This document shows positions 31,485 to 43,988 of a stretch of 64,000 bases of DNA, one piece after another. The stretch spans positions 992,001-1,056,000 of the forward strand of contig JAHNUO010000001.1 in NCBI GenBank assembly GCA_019787685.1, read 5' to 3'. The notes beneath the pieces were generated by a model. It worked only from the letters and a program-made list of their open reading frames with translations, did not search any database and was not told where the DNA came from. Every line of letters starts with the position of its first letter. Within the stretch, counting starts at the first letter, position 1. This stretch comes from Chiua virens (taxonomy: Eukaryota; Basidiomycota; Agaricomycetes; Boletales; Boletaceae). The position numbers and the translations under genes are program-made.

Positions 31485-32601
31485 TCATCGCCCGCCAAGT
31501 AATGGTCCACGTTCCTCGTCTTCGAGAAGCACGACGCCGCGCGTAAACCTCCTGTACATGCCCCAGATGCCCTTGACAACACAGAACGCACTCAAGATGG
31601 CGAAGACCAGAGACGCCCAATGCACGAAAGATTCTTGCTGTTCGGCGAAGATGGCAAAGAGGGACCACATGATGGCGATGGATGCAGGGAGGTCACCCTC
31701 GATGGAGGTGAAGGCGTAAGCTGCGGCAGTGCCCTCGAGGAAAAAGCTGTGTACAAGATGCACGACTTAGCCGTGGTCGTACTCGCAGACGAGGGGACTT
31801 ACAGCGCAAGGAACACGAAAACCTTGGTCCACACACCAGCAGGTTCGATAATCGCATTGACACCAAAGGCCTCAAAGGCAGTCAAAATGACCAGAACCGT
31901 GGTCCATCCGTGCCACAGCGAGAAAGGAAGGTGCACGAATATTTCGTCGCCCATGTTGGAGGGCACATGGTACTTCTTGACGACGTAGTAGATGTGCTAA
32001 CAAGGATTTACATGTGGGTTAGCAACCTTCGCGAACAAAACATGTAGGATGCAAGCGAAGGATGCGTAGCATCAACAAAAAAGACAGCGCTTTACGGTGA
32101 AAGAAGAATGGAAAACAGCGATCAGGTGAGAAACTCACAGTCACAGTGCTGCTGACGAAGAGTGCGAAGATGAAAGCCACGATGTAGTGGTGCGACGCCC
32201 AGAGATGGACGTAAATTGAATTGAGGAGACCGAGTAGGGCGAACCGCCATGAGATTCCATCGATAATGACCCTTTTCCCAGCTGTGGTGAACTGGTAGAC
32301 GATGGTTCCGAGGAGGAGCAAGTGAATAAGAGTCCTGTCCGACGAATGAGATACGGCGGCAACGGAAAGGGGGTGAATAACATACCAGATCAGGAAAGCC
32401 CACGGAGCGGGAGTAATGTAAGTTTCTTTGCCAGAGTAATAAATATCATGCGGAGCTGCGATGGTGTAGATGTTGGATCCGAGAAACCCAAAGTAGACGA
32501 CGATGTTCACGAGCTAAGGAGGTATGCCATCGAAATCCAGACGGGATGACTAGGAGACAAACCTTGAGCAAAGTTTCGTTAATCCAGGAGCCTTCAGGCA
32601 T
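31485..32601 (-). CDS. Multi-pass membrane protein, DUF1774-like
   Basis: Function unknown. Start at 32601 gives [13 protein letters not shown], spliced to [19 protein letters not shown]. Later segments include [37 protein letters not shown] and [18 protein letters not shown]. The chain goes on to [35 protein letters not shown] and [18 protein letters not shown]. That makes about seven to eight hydrophobic segments. The C-terminus is a short acidic cytosolic-type tail ([16 protein letters not shown]). The PAPWxFLIW followed by a long TM series resembles fungal DUF1774 proteins; this match is from memory and moderate. Introns are short and in frame. Confidence 0.7.
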
Positions 32602-33311
32602 GGTGGACAGTAGTGTGAGGAATGGTAGTGACGAGGACGGTGGGGGGACAGGAGTGAGAGGGGTATGTGGTGCGGTACTCGCTTATGTACCATGTCTTGC
32701 TGTGACGGGCCCTGACGACATGCGTCCGGCAATTACCAAATCGAGCCGATCATTCCATGAGCTTACAAGTACTGGGAGCGTTGCCACCGGGTTTTGCAGT
32801 AGCTACCTCCTGGTCTATATCTTGTATTTGAATGTTCGTAGCTAAACTCAGTGTCTTGACAACAATTACAACTCGCCCACAATACAAGGCAGATCATCCT
32901 CGCCTGCTGGTGGTGGTGGCGCGAAAAACGCACACATAATTCCCGTGAAGTTGCTAGCAGGTGCATGCAGAAAGTGCTTATTTTCCGTTATCTTCTATCT
33001 AACGGCCTCAGCATTCCAGGCTAGATAAGAACGATAAAAAACGGTGGTACATTCGTCTTCCTCGCGCAGCTGCACTCACTCGAAAGACTTAAGTGCAGAA
33101 TATAGTTCCAAGAGGCCACCAATGTCCCCGCGGTTCGACAGCGATCATGATAAAGAGAAGAATGGACAATCTAACACACCGATGTGACATGTATGCACGA
33201 GGGTATTACATTAACTCAAAGACATAAATGCACCGCACATCTAAACCCCTGCGACGATCCTATGAAATGCAAACAATTAGTTCTGTACTGAGGAGTGAAT
33301 GGATTCAGAAC
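32602..33311. other. Intergenic, no gene seen
   Basis: Contains the upstream region of the membrane protein gene and the 3' side of the dynamin gene. ORFs under 70 codons only. A GTGGTGGTGG run occurs near 32912. Confidence 0.45.
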
Positions 33312-35920
33312 TCACTCCTCGGCCTTGTTCAATGCGGATACCATGCTCACTACTTCCTTCCTCCTGTTGACCACGAACTCGCTCTCCTTCATCAATTCGT
33401 CCAGCACGTCAGGTTTGTAGAGTTCTTGCAACAACTCGCGTTGTAGGTCTTCTTTCGAATGGTTCACGAGTGTCAGGACAATCGCCTTCGGGACCATATC
33501 GATCATCTCCCGCTTTACTATGTTGAAGTAGGAGTGGATCAGGAGTTCTACGGCGATATATCGCATGAGCTGGGTTCAAGATCGGATAAGGATAAGTGAC
33601 TCACTGATAACCTCGGTCTCCATGGTCTCTCGTTCGCTCAGTGCCGATTGGGGTCTAATTATCGCGGGTGGCTACGAGGTTGACGGGCATCAGCGACCAA
33701 GTCAAGCAACCTTTTGTCCCAAACAGTGCTTACCGACTCCATGACCGGACCTGCTTTCTTTGGTTGACCTTTCTTCGCCGTCGAGAAGAAGGAACCAAAG
33801 AAGCTCGGTTCATCCTTCTTATAATCGATATCGATATCACGGCCGCCATTAGTTTGCTTGCCGCTTTTCGAATCAGATGCGGGCGGAGGTTTGTTGGCAT
33901 TAAGACGATCCTGGACTATGCTCATGGCCTGCCGAAGCGTCAGTGACATGGATAATCCACTTGCTCGATAATTTACCTTGTGACCACCAAGGAAGTCAGG
34001 ATGGGTCGTGTTAACATAACACGCTTGCATGCTATAAGAGAGCAATTCACTACATTTGAATTGGCTGGGAACACTGAAACTGTACGCACGCGACCATATC
34101 GGTTACAAGTTTGGTCGTTGGGGTCATAGCATTCTTGAAAAAGTTGACAACAACAGCGTTAAAACGTTCTCTCAGAGCAGGGAAGCGTCTGAAAGCTTGC
34201 TGTGAATTGTCATATCAGGAGCTTGTCTCGTGACTGAGAACGAGGACATACGATCTTTTGGAGCAATTGTCCAAGGATTCGGATGAGTTCATCGTACACC
34301 AGCTGACAGCACTTGAGGCCGGGTTCTTCGAGACGTTTGATTTGTTGCTTGACAATGACCTCGAACGCTTGAGTACCAACGAACAACGATGGTGTTGAAC
34401 CCTACAAAGTACTCAAATACTATAAAACCGAGTGTAAGTAGTGACCACTTACGGAAGAGTTGTACAGAACCGTCCTGATATCACCATCCTTGACCTGATC
34501 GAACGGATCGATGTTCTTTACACCATTGTTGAACAATTCATGGAAAACGAAACTGATACGTGCACCGCCACTGAGTTCATTCAGGGATAGATCGTTTGTG
34601 TTACCGTCAATCACGGTACGGAATTCGTTGGTGAACTCAGTGATGACCGCAAGAACGACATTGCCACCTGAACTGTCACCTAGCGGTCCACCCAAGGTCA
34701 TAAGCTCAGCATTAAATTTTTGAAGCTGTTGTGTTATACGCGCTTTGATGTCGGGGAGTGTGTTGCGAATATGTTGCATGAGAATCTGGACCAAGTAATG
34801 TTAACTTTTGATATAGAGAACACAAGGATCGCCAACAAACCATGTTGAGTTTGCGGGCAAGGAAAGGGGTTCCGCAATACTGAAATTTACCCTTATAGGA
34901 AGGATGGGTCTCAAAGAAATTGCGCTCTGCTTCCAGTGCAGCATTGATAGACTTGGACGTATCGATATCTCGCTGTCCACGGTTGACAACTGGTACATAT
35001 CCGAGTCTGAGTGGGATGACGCGGCCTGCAAGAATGTCGACTACGTCTGTCCCTTGGTCCCTGGATGTGAAAATGAGATTTCTACCACGTGAAGTGAGCG
35101 CTGACAACATACATCAAGTCGACCTTCGTCAAAACACCGATTGTGCGAGTCCCTTCCGGATCGACCTCACGAGCTAACTTGAGCCCGTCCGAGTTTGCTA
35201 GATCGGTGTTTGCCGCAGTGACAGCAAGAATTATGCAAGCGGGTCGCGATATGTACTTCAATAGCATATCCTTGATTTGCTTCTCGATGTCTTTCGGTTG
35301 GTCTCCAACAGGCACCTTTGTCAGACCAGGCAAGTCGACGAGTGTAAGAGTTAAGACATTGGGTGAAAATATGCGCAGGTTGATGGGCTGTGGCGAAATA
35401 CCAGCATTGCGGCCAGTTTTTGCTTCTGTATCACGGACAATTTCTGCACGAATCTTGTTGAAGTCATAGAACTTCTCGCCAGGAAGATGTAAGAATTCGC
35501 CCCATTCTGATTCGTTGGCTTGTTGGTCAGAGCCCGCAAGTTGTGCTTAGCGAGATAATCCATGAGACGAAGGACGTTTCGAGTGATAATGTAACGTACA
35601 TGAGAGGCCATTCGGTTGAGGTGGGTTGGCAGGACGGTGGATGAGCTGCAACACGAGTGGTCGTCGTGTCACGATACCGGTACCTCGAGGCAAAAAATCA
35701 CGCCCAACAATGTTCTGCAAGTGAGAATGATCAGCTACTCGACCATAGCGCAGTAGAGGACAGTGGGTACCTCAAGTACACTACTCTTGCCACTACTTTG
35801 ACTACCGAGAACACAGATTTGCGGCAGGTCTATTTGGGATCCCGATGATCCAACTGTGCTAAACACATCTTGAAGTTTGTTCACAACAGTAACGATTTCT
35901 TGACCAAAGCCAGTGGACAT
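33312..35920 (-). CDS. VPS1: Dynamin-related GTPase, Vps1 type
   Basis: Large GTPase that forms collars for vacuolar/endosomal vesicle scission and peroxisome division. Start at 35920 gives [20 protein letters not shown]. GTPase motifs: G1 [14 protein letters not shown]3 [10 protein letters not shown] and G4 LTKVDLMDQGTD, with [19 protein letters not shown] between. Middle/stalk region: [28 protein letters not shown] and [17 protein letters not shown]. There is a basic, Gly/Asp-rich insert B ([18 protein letters not shown]), then the GTPase effector domain [19 protein letters not shown], ending [13 protein letters not shown] at 33312. No PH or Pro-rich domain is present. The insert is characteristic of Vps1 rather than Dnm1. 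Many short introns, all in frame. Confidence 0.92.
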
Positions 35921-36322
35921 GGCGGACGACGTGGAAGATGATATGGAAGTTGAAAACCAAGAAGAACGCGCACAGTCAAGTCGCAGTACTCAGAAACACG
36001 CGATTAGAGCTGCGTAGCACAGCCACGGTCACAACTTCCGCCGGAATATTCAAGCCAAGCGCTTAGCGCATTCAAGTTTGACAGCGTCACAACTGACAAT
36101 CTCAACCGTGAATCCATCTTTATCGACGACGACGACGAACCGTCTGACTGCATCAGGTTTCGTCAGAATGGCTAGCTGCAGGTCACTACAAATCATGGAG
36201 ACCGCAGCACCGCTTCTCCGGATAATCTCGTTACCCAAATTACGTCAAGTTCCACGAATGAGCACCGTGGTGGTCCGAATAGTACCTGCTTCGCCCGCTC
36301 GTCTGGCTGACGAGACGCCGCC
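35921..36322. other. Divergent upstream region of VPS1 and the F-box gene
   Basis: Holds overlapping ORFs of about 60 codons on minus (36050-36238) and 97 codons on plus (36078-36371). The minus ORF (MGNEIIRRSGAAVSMICSD...) is compact but unrecognised and might be a small gene. Evidence is too thin to call it. Confidence 0.35.
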
Positions 36323-37675
36323 ATGTCCACTCAGGCTGTCCCAGAAGAAGCCACTTCTCATCTCAACTTGACGGCAAGTCATGCATGTCTTGCGGCTAAT
36401 CGCGCTCTTTACATTGCCGAAATATTGGAGATGATTTTGGACCAACTTCTCAATGATAAACGCAGTGTATGCCGCCTTGCCTTCACTTGCAAAGCCATCG
36501 CGGAGCCAGCGCTCGACCGCCTATGGGCACTTAATGATTCTCTGGAGCCTTTCATGTCACTATTGCCCAAGGAGTTGGTCCTTGATGTACGTCTAGAGAG
36601 ATCGAGCAGTACCTGCCTCGTCCAGACCTGATGTTGGCATTTTTCACAGGAAAATTCTTGCTTCCAATCTAGCGCCCCGCCTTCGAATCTACCTTTGGAG
36701 AAGTGGGTGACATTCGACAAGTACGCCCGACGCGCTCGTCGATTATACGCAAGAACTGTTACTATGAGCCCTCACCGCGTGTACTCCTCCATTTACAAGC
36801 AGCTCACAGAAATTCGTCCAAACGTCGAGCTCTTCCCCAACCTTAACACCTTGGTTGTTCACGCGAAAAGCGTTCCTGACTCACACCTCAGAATGTTCCC
36901 CACCTCCCTTCGCTCTATCACGTTTAGCTGGGCCAACGCAATGGCTCCAGAGGTTGAAGCTGTCCTCTGGATGTCTGTCATGATTCGGCTGTTTTCGGAT
37001 GCTCCTCTTGTTGAACATATACATTTCGAGGGTTCCCCGAAGGAACCTCTCCAAAACCTTTCCTCGCTCCCTTTCCCGCAACTCCGGAAAGTCACGATCA
37101 AACCAAGTCCCCTTAGCCCAAATGTTCTGCACAAATACTGTCACGCCCTCTCCGCATCCCCTGTACAGGAACTTGATCTACGTTTCGTACGCTGGCCAGA
37201 TCCTCGCATTCAGCCAATATCCGCGGTCTTTCCTTCGCTGAAGAAGCTGTCTTTTGATGGCTCACCTTCTCATGCCATCGAGTTCGTTCGGGTGCTTTCT
37301 AGTCCTGTTCTTCAAGAGTTGGCAATCACTTCTCAAAACGAACGCGGCGGAGACGCACTACATCTGTATGCCGACCTCCTCGTACTCCTCGCAGACAAGT
37401 ATCGCGGTGTGTTCAGAGCATTCAAAGTACAACATCCTCTGCAATGCTGTGAAGAAGCTGATCTCGAGTCATTCCTGGGCGCAGCACGGAGGCTAAGTGA
37501 TGCAGGAGCCGATACCCTCCAAATGAATTTACTTCTTGGGTGGAAGGACATTACACGCGAGGTGCAGGATATGATCGATCCGTCGAAATGGTCGACTTTG
37601 AAGCATTTCAGGATCTCACCTCGTCGTGCCAGCGCGTCGTGGTCCTGGACGGCTGGTAATGTATTTTTTGGATGA
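36323..37675 (+). CDS. F-box/leucine-rich-repeat-type protein
   Basis: Agaricomycete genomes carry large families of such proteins, presumed substrate receptors of SCF ubiquitin ligases. ATG 36323 gives MSTQAVPEEATSHLNLTAS. An F-box-like segment follows: IAEILEMILDQLLNDKRSV, CRLAFTCKAIAEPALDRLW. One intron (donor after LVLD at about 36585, acceptor near 36649) joins to LEKWVTFDKYARRARRLYA. Irregular LRR-like strands come next (LFPNLNTLVVHAK, FPQLRKVTI, VQELDLRFV, FPSLKKLSFDG). Stop at 37675. Annotation rests on pattern rather than a strict motif. Confidence 0.75.
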
Positions 37676-39233
37676 ATTCAATGTTGAAACCAGGGAACAG
37701 TGTAAGATAATGGGTCCGTATGAAGTTCGATTATCGTTTTGCAACTTGTAATGGGACGATGGACGATGTCCGGTTGTCTGAAGGGGATTTGAGGCGAAAC
37801 TTGGCTAACAGTATTATTACAATGTACCGAGGCAATATAATACCAAGAGTCGCAGTTCATATGCTAACTTAGCTCCCGAGACTCCTCAAGTTGAACTCCT
37901 TCGACTTTTATCATCCTCGCTGCACCTTACGATAGCAACTCAGCCAATTTCTGCTACGAAAACTGGAGCATATGGACAAGGTACATGCAATTGTCATTCT
38001 TCCTTTCACTGGTCTATCACTGGTTTCCCTCACTGGGCTTTTGGATAAATAGATACAGCTGACTATGATCTACCCCGGATCAGAAACGAAGTCCCCTAAT
38101 ATACTCGCTGCCGTATTACCTATCGCAAGAACTTGAAGGTCACCCCGAACCATGGGTCCATATGACCCTTCCGTGGACCGTGATCGGCCGGTATGTGAAG
38201 GTCTCCGACTCTGACTCAAGCATAGCTATTTTCCTTCCGAAGGCATCACTTTCTTTGTATGCGGCCTATGATCGATATATGATCGTTGACTCTCATCGAG
38301 AGGAGGTTTTGCACAGCCTCCCGAAGACTAAGGGCCCAAGGGGTGGCGTCCCCGTACAGGGCTGGGATCCGTGATGGATATGAAAAAGCAGGACGTTTAC
38401 TAACTTGGCCTTACTAGACAATTAATTTGCTGGCCAGAACAGACAGTCATTCATAAAGACAAGTTCGTCTTATCACGCCACTGCTGTCCGAGTCGAAGGT
38501 GATGTTGTCAGGGATGCATTAATGATGACCGGAATCCCTTCGCTGACTTTAAATATATCAAGATATATCAAGAGAATCTCGCATGATTTGAACACAGGGA
38601 CGTGGCTTGATGCGCTGGCATTCACTTCGACGAACACGTTTCCTCGTCGCTGCCGCCCTCATTTATGTGTTCGTACCTGATGTTGACTGCTTCTATTTGA
38701 GAATCAAGTAAGGAGAATATACAAAAAGTTATTGATGACCGTCGATAGCGAAGATGAGCTCAAAAATTCAAAGAAACAGTCAGAAGCTCAGTCTTTCGTG
38801 GACAGAAAAAATACTTACTCTCTGAGCTTTGGAGTAAGTCCCTTAATTTCCTCGATGCTGAATGTTGATTTACGTACCAATTTCCAATCCTAGAGGGGCT
38901 GGTTCCTGGTGGACAACACTTCCGACGTTAGTGGAAAGCCTTTTGGTCAGCCTTGTTAGGTATACCGACCACCGTCATAAAGGACGAAAGGTTGTGTTAT
39001 TCGATTTGATTGGACAACTGTGGATCAGCTCAGCTACGGTGCTGCGGATCCGATCACCTTGAACGTGATGAAATTCTGGCTATCTCCTCATTGGTACGAA
39101 ACTAGTCCATGCATCGATTTCCAGCTGACCGATGGCCTGGCGGTGTTTACTTCAACCCTCCTCGATTCGATACGAGAGCGGGCTTTATATTCACCCGCAA
39201 GATCATTTGCCCTCCATTGTTCATCTTGCCAAC
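37676..39233. other. Unassigned 1.5-kb region
   Basis: No recognisable gene. A + strand frame near 38145-38374 (HPEPWVHMTLPWTVIGRYVK ... VPVQGWDP) looks protein-like, and TPQVELLRLLSSSLHLT occurs near 37882, but no start or splice chain joins them. Possibly remnants of a decayed gene. The final 200 bp is the laccase upstream region and contains an ORF without support. Confidence 0.35.
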
Positions 39234-41361
39234 ATGTGGCGCACTCCTCGCCTTTACGTTCTGCTGTCTTTGGCCTGCTCACTTACTCTATCGATCCTTG
39301 CTGCGTCAGGATTTCAGCAAGAATGGCCCTTGCCCTCGGGAGGATCCCGTGTTCTTGGTCCCGTCACACGACTGAACATTGTCAACAAGGTCATCGCTCC
39401 TGATGGGTTTCCTCGATCGTTAGGTGACATAACATTTTTTGACATTTTGTACTGACATCGTCAAGGACCGTACTTGCTGAGGGAACGTTTCCGGCCCCCT
39501 TGATCGCTGCCCAGAAGGTCAAATCTCTCAGCGGCGTCTTGGATTCAGACTGACAATTTCTTCAGGGGGATGACTTCAAAATTGACGTTGTAAACAACCT
39601 TAATGACACCACGATGGATACGTCTACGAGTGTTGTTCGTGGTTTTCGAAGTACACGTTTATATCTGATTCTAAAATCCGTTAGCACTGGCATGGTATTT
39701 ACCAGAAGAAGTCCAACTGGGCTGATGGAGTCACCGGAGTTACGCAATGCCCCATCAAACCGAGCAATAGCTTTTTGCATCAATTCAATGCACAAGAACA
39801 GTCTGGGACATACTGGTACCACTCGCATTTTTCGTCCCAATATTGTGATGGTCTCAGGGGACCGCTGGTGATATACGATCCCGCCGACCCGCACAAACCT
39901 CTCTATGACATTGATGATGGTAGGTGTTTTATTCCGGAAGTTCGAACCAAATGCTCATTTACTCATTCGTCCAGTGAACACCGTCATTACACTCACTGAT
40001 TGGTGGGTAATGAGATTTCGGTATAAATATCAGATTCACTTCTTACAGGTATCACGAGCCCAGTCCTCAAATGTACCTGCCTCCATATATATCCAATGCT
40101 ACGCTGATAAACGGCCGGGGACGGTATGAGGGTGGACCGATGACCCCACTTGCCGTCATCAGCGTCGAACAGGGCAAACGTTATCGCTTCCGCATAATTG
40201 GGGCTTCCTGCGATCCGTGGTTCAATTTCACTATCGATGGGCACATGATGACAGTCATCGAAACGGACGGTATCGAAACGCAACCTCTAATTGTCGACTC
40301 GTTGGCAGTGTACGCCGGGCAACGTTATTCCGTGGTGGTAAACGCCAACCAAACCTTGGGAAACTATTGGATTCGTGCTCTATCAAGTCATCCTAACCAG
40401 ACGTTCGAAAGTGGGCAAAGCTCTGCCATCCTGAGGTATAGCGGTGCATCAGAGCAGGAACCCACCACGAATCACGGACCGTATTTGTTTCCGTACAAGG
40501 GAAAGCAATATTCGCCCGTCGATCTCATCCGGCGCACCTGGCGTCCCAGAGCCAGGAAAGGCAGACGTGAACATCAATCTCATTCCGGGTCTCGAAGACC
40601 ACCGTTATACGATTAACGGAGTAGCCGTTCGCGGACCCCTCGTTGCCCGTTCTCTTACAGATCCTGAGTGGTGCACGCCACCCGTCCGATTTGCTTCCAA
40701 GCGGGAGTGTCTACATCCTTCCACACAACAAGGTGATCGAGGTCAGCATTCCCGCCACAGAGGTCCAAAAAGGTGGTGCAATCGGAGGACCCGTGAGCGT
40801 TCATCTCATCTCATCGTCCCTATCATTTACACGAGCCTCTCCGATAGCATGCCCTTCATCTTCACGGTGTGAGTTATCTTCGTCATGACTCCCGAGGACT
40901 TTCAGTGAAACCATATGACTGTGATTCACAGCACGTCTTCGCCGTCGTCAGAGCTCCTGGAAGTGAGACTTTCAACTTTGTGAACCCCATCAAGAGGGAC
41001 ACGATTTCCATTGGGTTGCAAGCAGACCAGGATAATGTAACGATACGATTCGTTACCGATAATCCCGGGCCATGGTTCATACACTGGTAGGCTCCTCCAA
41101 CGCATAAGTTTCTGACTGGATCTAACGATGCTGTGCGCAGTCACATGGACTTTCACCTGCGCCTGTATGTTGCTATGACTGGGATCGATCGGCTGTTAAT
41201 TCCGCGCTTATTTCAGTGGATTTGCGGCTGTAATGGCAGAAGCGCCTTCTGAAACAGCTATCGAGGAAAGTGAGGTCGTCCCGAGTAAGTGGCTCTGTCT
41301 TCCATTCTCTCGTCATTCTCGACTTCGGCATATAGGCGACTGGAAAAAACTTTGTGATTGA
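39234..41361 (+). CDS. Laccase (multicopper oxidase), two apparent frame breaks
   Basis: Secreted phenol oxidase that couples oxidation of aromatics to reduction of O2. ATG 39234 gives a signal peptide ([20 protein letters not shown]). The four copper-binding regions are present: [52 protein letters not shown] and [18 protein letters not shown]. The Leu after the last motif suggests the usual axial residue. Other family markers: [27 protein letters not shown] and [10 protein letters not shown]. About ten introns. The third copper motif sits on a 21-nt exon, and HP-F of the usual motif is HA-L here. Frame shifts by one base near 40470-40500 and again near 40621. Read literally the protein is interrupted, so it is either a pseudogene or affected by sequence errors. 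Confidence 0.8.
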
Positions 41362-41691
41362 GGGAAGCATGTTGGGGATTCGCAAAAACGCATCCGGTCA
41401 GAGAGAATTTTAGTCACTGTCTCGACTCGGACGCGTGACGAGAATGGTATACGGACCTTGGTTTTCCATCTTGTAGAATCGGTGCAGAGGCCTTGGAACG
41501 AGACTCAGGAGGATCGAGAAATTAGTGTAAATCACTAGGACTGTAAAGACATTGATTATTGGGTACACATTCTCCTCTCTCATGATGTCTTGACAAATAT
41601 CTTCTACGTAAATGATGAAACCTCCTTTACCAGATTAACCGAGGTTAAGACGGAAGATGTCATTGTGACTGATAAATAGTCAGTCGTACTG
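41362..41691. other. Intergenic, laccase 3' side
   Basis: No ORF with support. A/T-rich in the right half. Confidence 0.4.
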
Positions 41692-42298
41692 CTAAGTACT
41701 GGACGATTGAAACGAGAGCACATACACGTAGTAACTGCCACCATCGTTTGCAAGCTGGAATACTTGACTAAAGTTCATTGGGTTAGTCTCCTCATCGACC
41801 TGTTTTTCGTTAGCAAAGGAATAAACATGAGGAAGCGAACATACCAATAATAACCCGGTGACGCTAACAATAATCGCTCCTGGATGTATAGACGGCTGAG
41901 CGTCGATGGTTATCACCTTGTGCTGAACCTTCTGGAAAGGCAATGACTGGGGAATGATCAGCATCAATGGAGGGGTTGAAGAGTGAATAGTTACGGTAAT
42001 TTTCTCGTGAATCTTGGCTACTCCTAAAAACTGGACACTCTCGAACGTGAGCATGGACGTTGGACGCTGCACAAGCCGTCAGATCAACGTGGATCGCGTC
42101 GTTCAAGTGGCCGTTCGGTGGACGTACATATAGGTGAACCAGCTGGGATCGGTCGCGATCGAACGTTGAATAGTAATAAGCCCGTGAACTGCGTCGCGAT
42201 TTCCCTGGTTCCATCGGGACGATTGACGAATGAAACGAGCTTATGTAGTGTATCAGTAGAAAGAGTGGGCAAGCGAGGTAGTTGATCAGTCGCAACAT
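41692..42298 (-). CDS. Unidentified secreted or membrane-type protein
   Basis: Not recognised. A start at about 42298 gives MLRLINYLACPLFLLIHYIS, a plausible signal anchor. Other frames to the left give AIIVSVTGLLLVCSLPHVY (a candidate TM helix), TIHSSTPPLMLIIPQSL and VFQLANDGGSYYVYVLSF. These must be joined by introns I could not fix: donors GTATGTT-like near 41845 and GTGAGC near 42050 are candidates. Neighbours are the laccase and a conserved hypothetical gene. A decayed gene is possible. Confidence 0.3.
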
Positions 42299-42432
42299 AA
42301 CCCAATTAGGAACACTGGCACTATCAGCCCGTTCGCATTAATATTGGCAAGTTGTCTCGATCCCACTCGCAACCGACGCTGACCCCATATGGCTGGCCAT
42401 TTCCCTGCCGCCATTCCCTGCCAAGTCCACCA

Positions 42433-43836
42433 ATGTCAGACCTCCCACGTCCAACTATGCGAAGAAAGAGCTCTGCGCAGAATCTACTATCCTCTTTCAA
42501 ACCACCAGCGAGCGGTCCAACTCCTGGAGGTAGCATCTCTGCTGCGACCGGCGCAGCATATACAGCGGCTGTCCAAACCCCAACAACAAGCGTGACTCCG
42601 GGAAGAGAGTGGGATGGCCAGTCTGTGCACTCGGACACCCTGTCGTCGACTACGTTGGTTTCGAACGGTACATCCGCCGCTGCCCAAGGAACCTCTGTCG
42701 AGTATCTCCGGGACCTGGTCCAGAAACGAATCATTACCCTGACATACATGCGCAACGTACACGAAGGGTACGTAGTCTCGTTCTGCACGAGTGGTGTCTA
42801 TTGAGGCCCCCCAGCCGGAGTCATTGGTTCCATACGATCATGATGTCACGGAGCGAGCTAGACAGAGTGTTTAATAACGTCGCTATGAAGAAACGGTGTG
42901 TACTATAGCTGCTTGTTTGCAATATCACTGACTTTTTTTTTTTGGAAAGGACGCATCGCTTTGCTATTCTCGCGATGTCTCTTTCCAATCTTTTGGATAT
43001 TCCCCAAGCATATGATTACCTTCGTGGCCTACTCAACGTTATGAATGAATATGATCAAGCAAAGGAAGAGCCCGATAAACCCAAATATGTATAGAACATC
43101 TAACGTCCTCGTCACAAGATCAATCTAACCCCGTAGTGTAGCGATTATTCCGGTCCAAAGTGGCGAAACGACAAGCTGCGGGTGGCTTTGCCGAATATAC
43201 CGCGCCATACTCGGACGGGTCAGAAACCTCCTACCTTGTCTCACCCCATATAGTGCGTCAGACCCTACCTTACGTGACTGACAGCGAATTGATTCTGGTA
43301 GCCCTTCCTTCTGGATTACCATCAAACACTATTATCCCTTCTTGACGTGATTTCCGAAGTGTATAATAAGATTTCACGTATTCTCGGTCCCTCTGCATTT
43401 TCGAATTCTGGTCAGCACATGATGGGCCCTCTGGGACTGCTCGCTCCGCATCCGGGGGTGTCATATTTATTCTCCAATCAAGACGTGACACCAAAGCCAT
43501 TGGAGGAGAGTGATAGCAGCTTGTGGGGAATTGCAAATGCTCATATTGCTGGCCATGGAACCGGATTAGGGAGTCCACCTCCAAGTTGGACTGCGGGGTT
43601 GGGGGATACGTTGCTGAAAGTAGATGCAAAATTTAAAGTGAGTTATCAATGATGCTGGATTTGCTGATACCTGTAATGATATCCCACAGAAGATAACGTC
43701 GATTCTACTGAAAGAACTCGACACAGTCGCGCGAAACGGCATCAAGGATGAATTAGCTTCGCTAGATCCCTTACTTCGCGGAGTCGCCGTGACGGAAGAT
43801 ATGCGCGAACAATATGACTTTGAGGGAAATGTATGA
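42433..43836 (+). CDS. Conserved hypothetical protein
   Basis: Not recognised at family level but clearly a spliced gene. ATG 42433 gives MSDLPRPTMRRKSSAQNLLS, a Ser/Thr/Pro-rich N-terminus. Helical segments follow: YLRDLVQKRIITLTYMRNVH|, HWFHTIMMSRSELDRVF, ILAMSLSNLLDIPQAYDYL and LDYHQTLLSLLDVISEVYNK. Next are ILGPSAFSNSGQHMMGPLG and ITSILLKELDTVARNGIKD, with the end MREQYDFEGNV at 43836. The acceptor just before PFLLDYH (GATTCTGGTAG) is needed to keep frame. The all-helical layout without TM segments suggests a cytosolic scaffold or trafficking protein. No catalytic motif seen. Confidence 0.65.
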
Positions 43837-43988
43837 CACGTTCTGTAACGCTTGATGGTTTGCTACACTGTACTATCATTGCATCTTAACATTTATAATA
43901 CTGGGTTCTGTGGGTGATTGGTCGTGTCACGTACCACGTCAAGTCACGGTGTCACATTGCGCGTCTCACTTTCTTCCCTTAGGCTAGC

